Below are positions 7,846 to 8,279 of a stretch of 8,279 bases of DNA, in pieces. The position numbers and the translations under genes were made by a program. The notes beneath the pieces are model-generated. The model did no database searches. It was not told where the DNA came from and was given only the letters and a program-made list of their open reading frames with translations. The number at the start of each line of letters is the position of its first letter. Positions within the stretch are counted from its first letter, which is position 1. The stretch comes from Clostridia bacterium (GTDB taxonomy: Bacteria; Bacillota_A; Clostridia; Christensenellales; CAG-138): the NCBI GenBank assembly GCA_017394605.1, contig JAFPXU010000002.1, forward strand, positions 1-8,279, in the 5' to 3' direction.

Positions 7846-7890
7846 CCGTCAGGACGCAAAGCATATTGCGCAGCGGAAATCTCCTGACGG
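7846..7890 (-). promoter_or_regulatory. Structured 5' leader: bulged stem-loop upstream of the HAD gene
   Basis: On the minus strand CCGTCAGGA (7890-7882) pairs perfectly with TCCTGACGG (7854-7846). Inside, CGCAA (7870-7866) pairs with TTGCG (7859-7855) around a six-base loop. The two helices abut on the 3' side and are separated by an 11-base bulge (GATTTCCGCTG) on the 5' side. The structure would begin about five bases from the predicted transcript start. No run of T follows, so it is not a terminator. It could be a 5' stabilising stem, a protein- or ligand-binding leader, or in DNA form an operator. I recognise no known riboswitch. Confidence 0.55.
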
Positions 7891-7901
7891 AATCTGTATA
7901 T

Positions 7902-7930
7902 ATCCTATTACCGTTTGATCAAAACGTCAA
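7902..7930 (-). promoter_or_regulatory. Sigma-A-type promoter upstream of the HAD gene
   Basis: On the minus strand the -35 box TTGACG (7930-7925, five of six) and -10 box TAGGAT (7907-7902, four of six) are spaced by exactly 17 bases, with AT-rich sequence just downstream. The predicted start is near A7895, giving a leader of about 86 bases to the HAD ATG. Confidence 0.65.
7914..7923. promoter_or_regulatory. Perfect palindrome in the promoter spacer, candidate operator
   Basis: TTTGATCAAA is a perfect 10-base palindrome lying wholly between the -35 and -10 boxes, with nearly symmetric CG...CG flanks. This is a classic place for a dimeric repressor or a MerR-like spacer-binding regulator. 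No regulator gene is in the window, so the binding protein is unknown. Confidence 0.45.
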
Positions 7931-8033
7931 AGTGCGGGAAAGGTCCGCCGCGGCAGGACAGAAACGTATGAAGAAAAAGAACCAGCCTGTGTCCGGCGCG
8001 CGGCAGCCTTTGCCGGCGTCACGGCCTCAGGCA
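7931..8033. other. Gene-free stretch with no recognised element
   Basis: This part of the 318-base gap between the sugar transferase and the HAD gene holds only a short possible hairpin, CGGCA (8001-8005) with TGCCG (8011-8015), and an AAGAAAAAGA patch near 7970. I see no RNA gene, repeat or start codon with a convincing ribosome binding site. Confidence 0.5.
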
Positions 8034-8073
8034 AATAAAAAGCGATCCGTCGGTAACTCCGGCGGACCGTTTT
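8034..8073. terminator. Intrinsic terminator of the sugar transferase gene, probably bidirectional
   Basis: CGATCCGTCGG (8043-8053) pairs with CCGGCGGACCG (8059-8069) around a five-base loop, with one wobble and one mismatch. On the minus strand the stem is followed by CTTTTTATTT, a good T-run about 60-90 bases after the transferase stop codon. On the plus strand it is followed by TTTT. It isolates the downstream operon from the polysaccharide gene. Confidence 0.82.
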
Positions 8074-8126
8074 ATTCACGTTTGGATGATAGCTTTTCGT
8101 CCGGCTGCTTCGATAGCGGGAAGCGC

Positions 8127-8279
8127 TTACATGGCGCCCTGCCGTGTAAGGACGATCCATACGGTCTTGAACAGGATATGGATGTCCTGTCTGAGAGACC
8201 AGTTTTCGATGTACTCCCGGTCCAGACGGACCACGGTGTCGAAGTCGCGGATCTTGCTGCGGCCGCTGACCTGCCAGAG
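8127..8279 (-). CDS. C-terminus of a polyprenyl-phosphate sugar-1-phosphate transferase (partial)
   Basis: Only the last 50 codons are in the window; the frame is open at base 8279 and ends at TAA 8127-8129. The sequence LWQVSGRSKIRDFDTVVRLD, then EYIENWSLRQDIHILFKTVW and a short tail ending GAM, is the highly conserved C-terminal end of the bacterial sugar transferase domain (WbaP, WcaJ and related exopolysaccharide initiating enzymes). These membrane-associated proteins transfer a sugar-1-phosphate from a nucleotide sugar to undecaprenyl phosphate, the first step of capsule, exopolysaccharide or O-unit assembly. The donor sugar cannot be told from this fragment. The terminator just downstream indicates it ends its own transcription unit, so the link with the importer operon is one of neighbourhood only. 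It lies outside common six-frame lists because no start codon is inside the window. Confidence 0.88.
   Translation of the reverse strand, partial: LWQVSGRSKIRDFDTVVRLDREYIENWSLRQDIHILFKTVWIVLTRQGAM

Noticed and set aside
7846..7890. Intrinsic terminator or known riboswitch in the HAD leader
   Set aside because: No T-run follows the stem and I recognise no conserved riboswitch core; it is kept only as an unclassified leader structure.
8118..8131. Match to the catabolite-response (cre) pattern, GGGAAGCGCTTACA, 12 of 14 positions
   Set aside because: It overlaps the stop codon of the sugar transferase, far from any visible promoter, so it is most likely chance.
7927..8160. Small minus-strand open frame of about 77 codons across the intergenic gap
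   Set aside because: It overlaps the end of the sugar transferase in another frame, runs through its terminator and the -35 box of the next promoter, and lacks family features.

Overview
The window is GC-rich, and every gene I can support reads on the minus strand, so the operon runs from high to low coordinates. Strong AGGAGG-type ribosome binding sites, sigma-A-like promoters (TTGACA/CATAAT and TTGACG/TAGGAT), hairpin-plus-T terminators and a lipoprotein-type solute-binding protein all fit a GC-rich Firmicute (Clostridia-like). This is inference from style, not a marker-gene assignment.

Layout in transcription order. At 8279-8127 is the last 50 codons of a polyprenyl-phosphate sugar-1-phosphate transferase that starts outside the window, closed by a probably bidirectional terminator (8034-8073). 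A gene-free stretch (7809-8126) then holds a promoter (7902-7930) with a perfect palindrome in its spacer, and a leader able to form a large stem-loop. Next come a HAD-family hydrolase with a very large cap (7808-6855) and, 11 bases downstream, a protein of a poorly characterised family that I tentatively compare to deoxyhypusine-synthase-like proteins (6841-5867). Two GC-rich hairpins without a T-run follow. A second promoter (5763-5792) then drives a binding-protein-dependent ABC importer: lipoprotein (5715-4426), an attenuator-like hairpin, a fused two-domain permease with a GTG start (4326-2554) and an ATPase (2550-1465). A ROK-family sugar kinase follows 3 bases later (1461-487), then a terminator-like hairpin, then the first 141 codons of a SIS-domain phosphosugar isomerase or binding protein (423-1), cut by the window edge.

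The importer has the one-ATPase, fused-permease, one-lipoprotein architecture of the FbpABC/AfuABC group. Members of that group have been described for ferric iron, for phosphonates and, in AfuABC, for hexose and heptose phosphates. The neighbours are a sugar kinase, a phosphosugar SIS protein, a HAD phosphatase-like protein and a glycan-initiating transferase. They favour a sugar or phosphorylated sugar over iron. The working model is uptake of a phosphorylated carbohydrate, with dephosphorylation, re-phosphorylation and isomerisation in the cytoplasm. The substrate is not shown by the sequence.

The least explained items are the 324-residue protein at 5867-6841, the CxCxxC cysteine cluster on the binding protein, the ROK kinase lacking two hallmark motifs, and the two promoters with symmetric elements and 5'-terminal hairpins.
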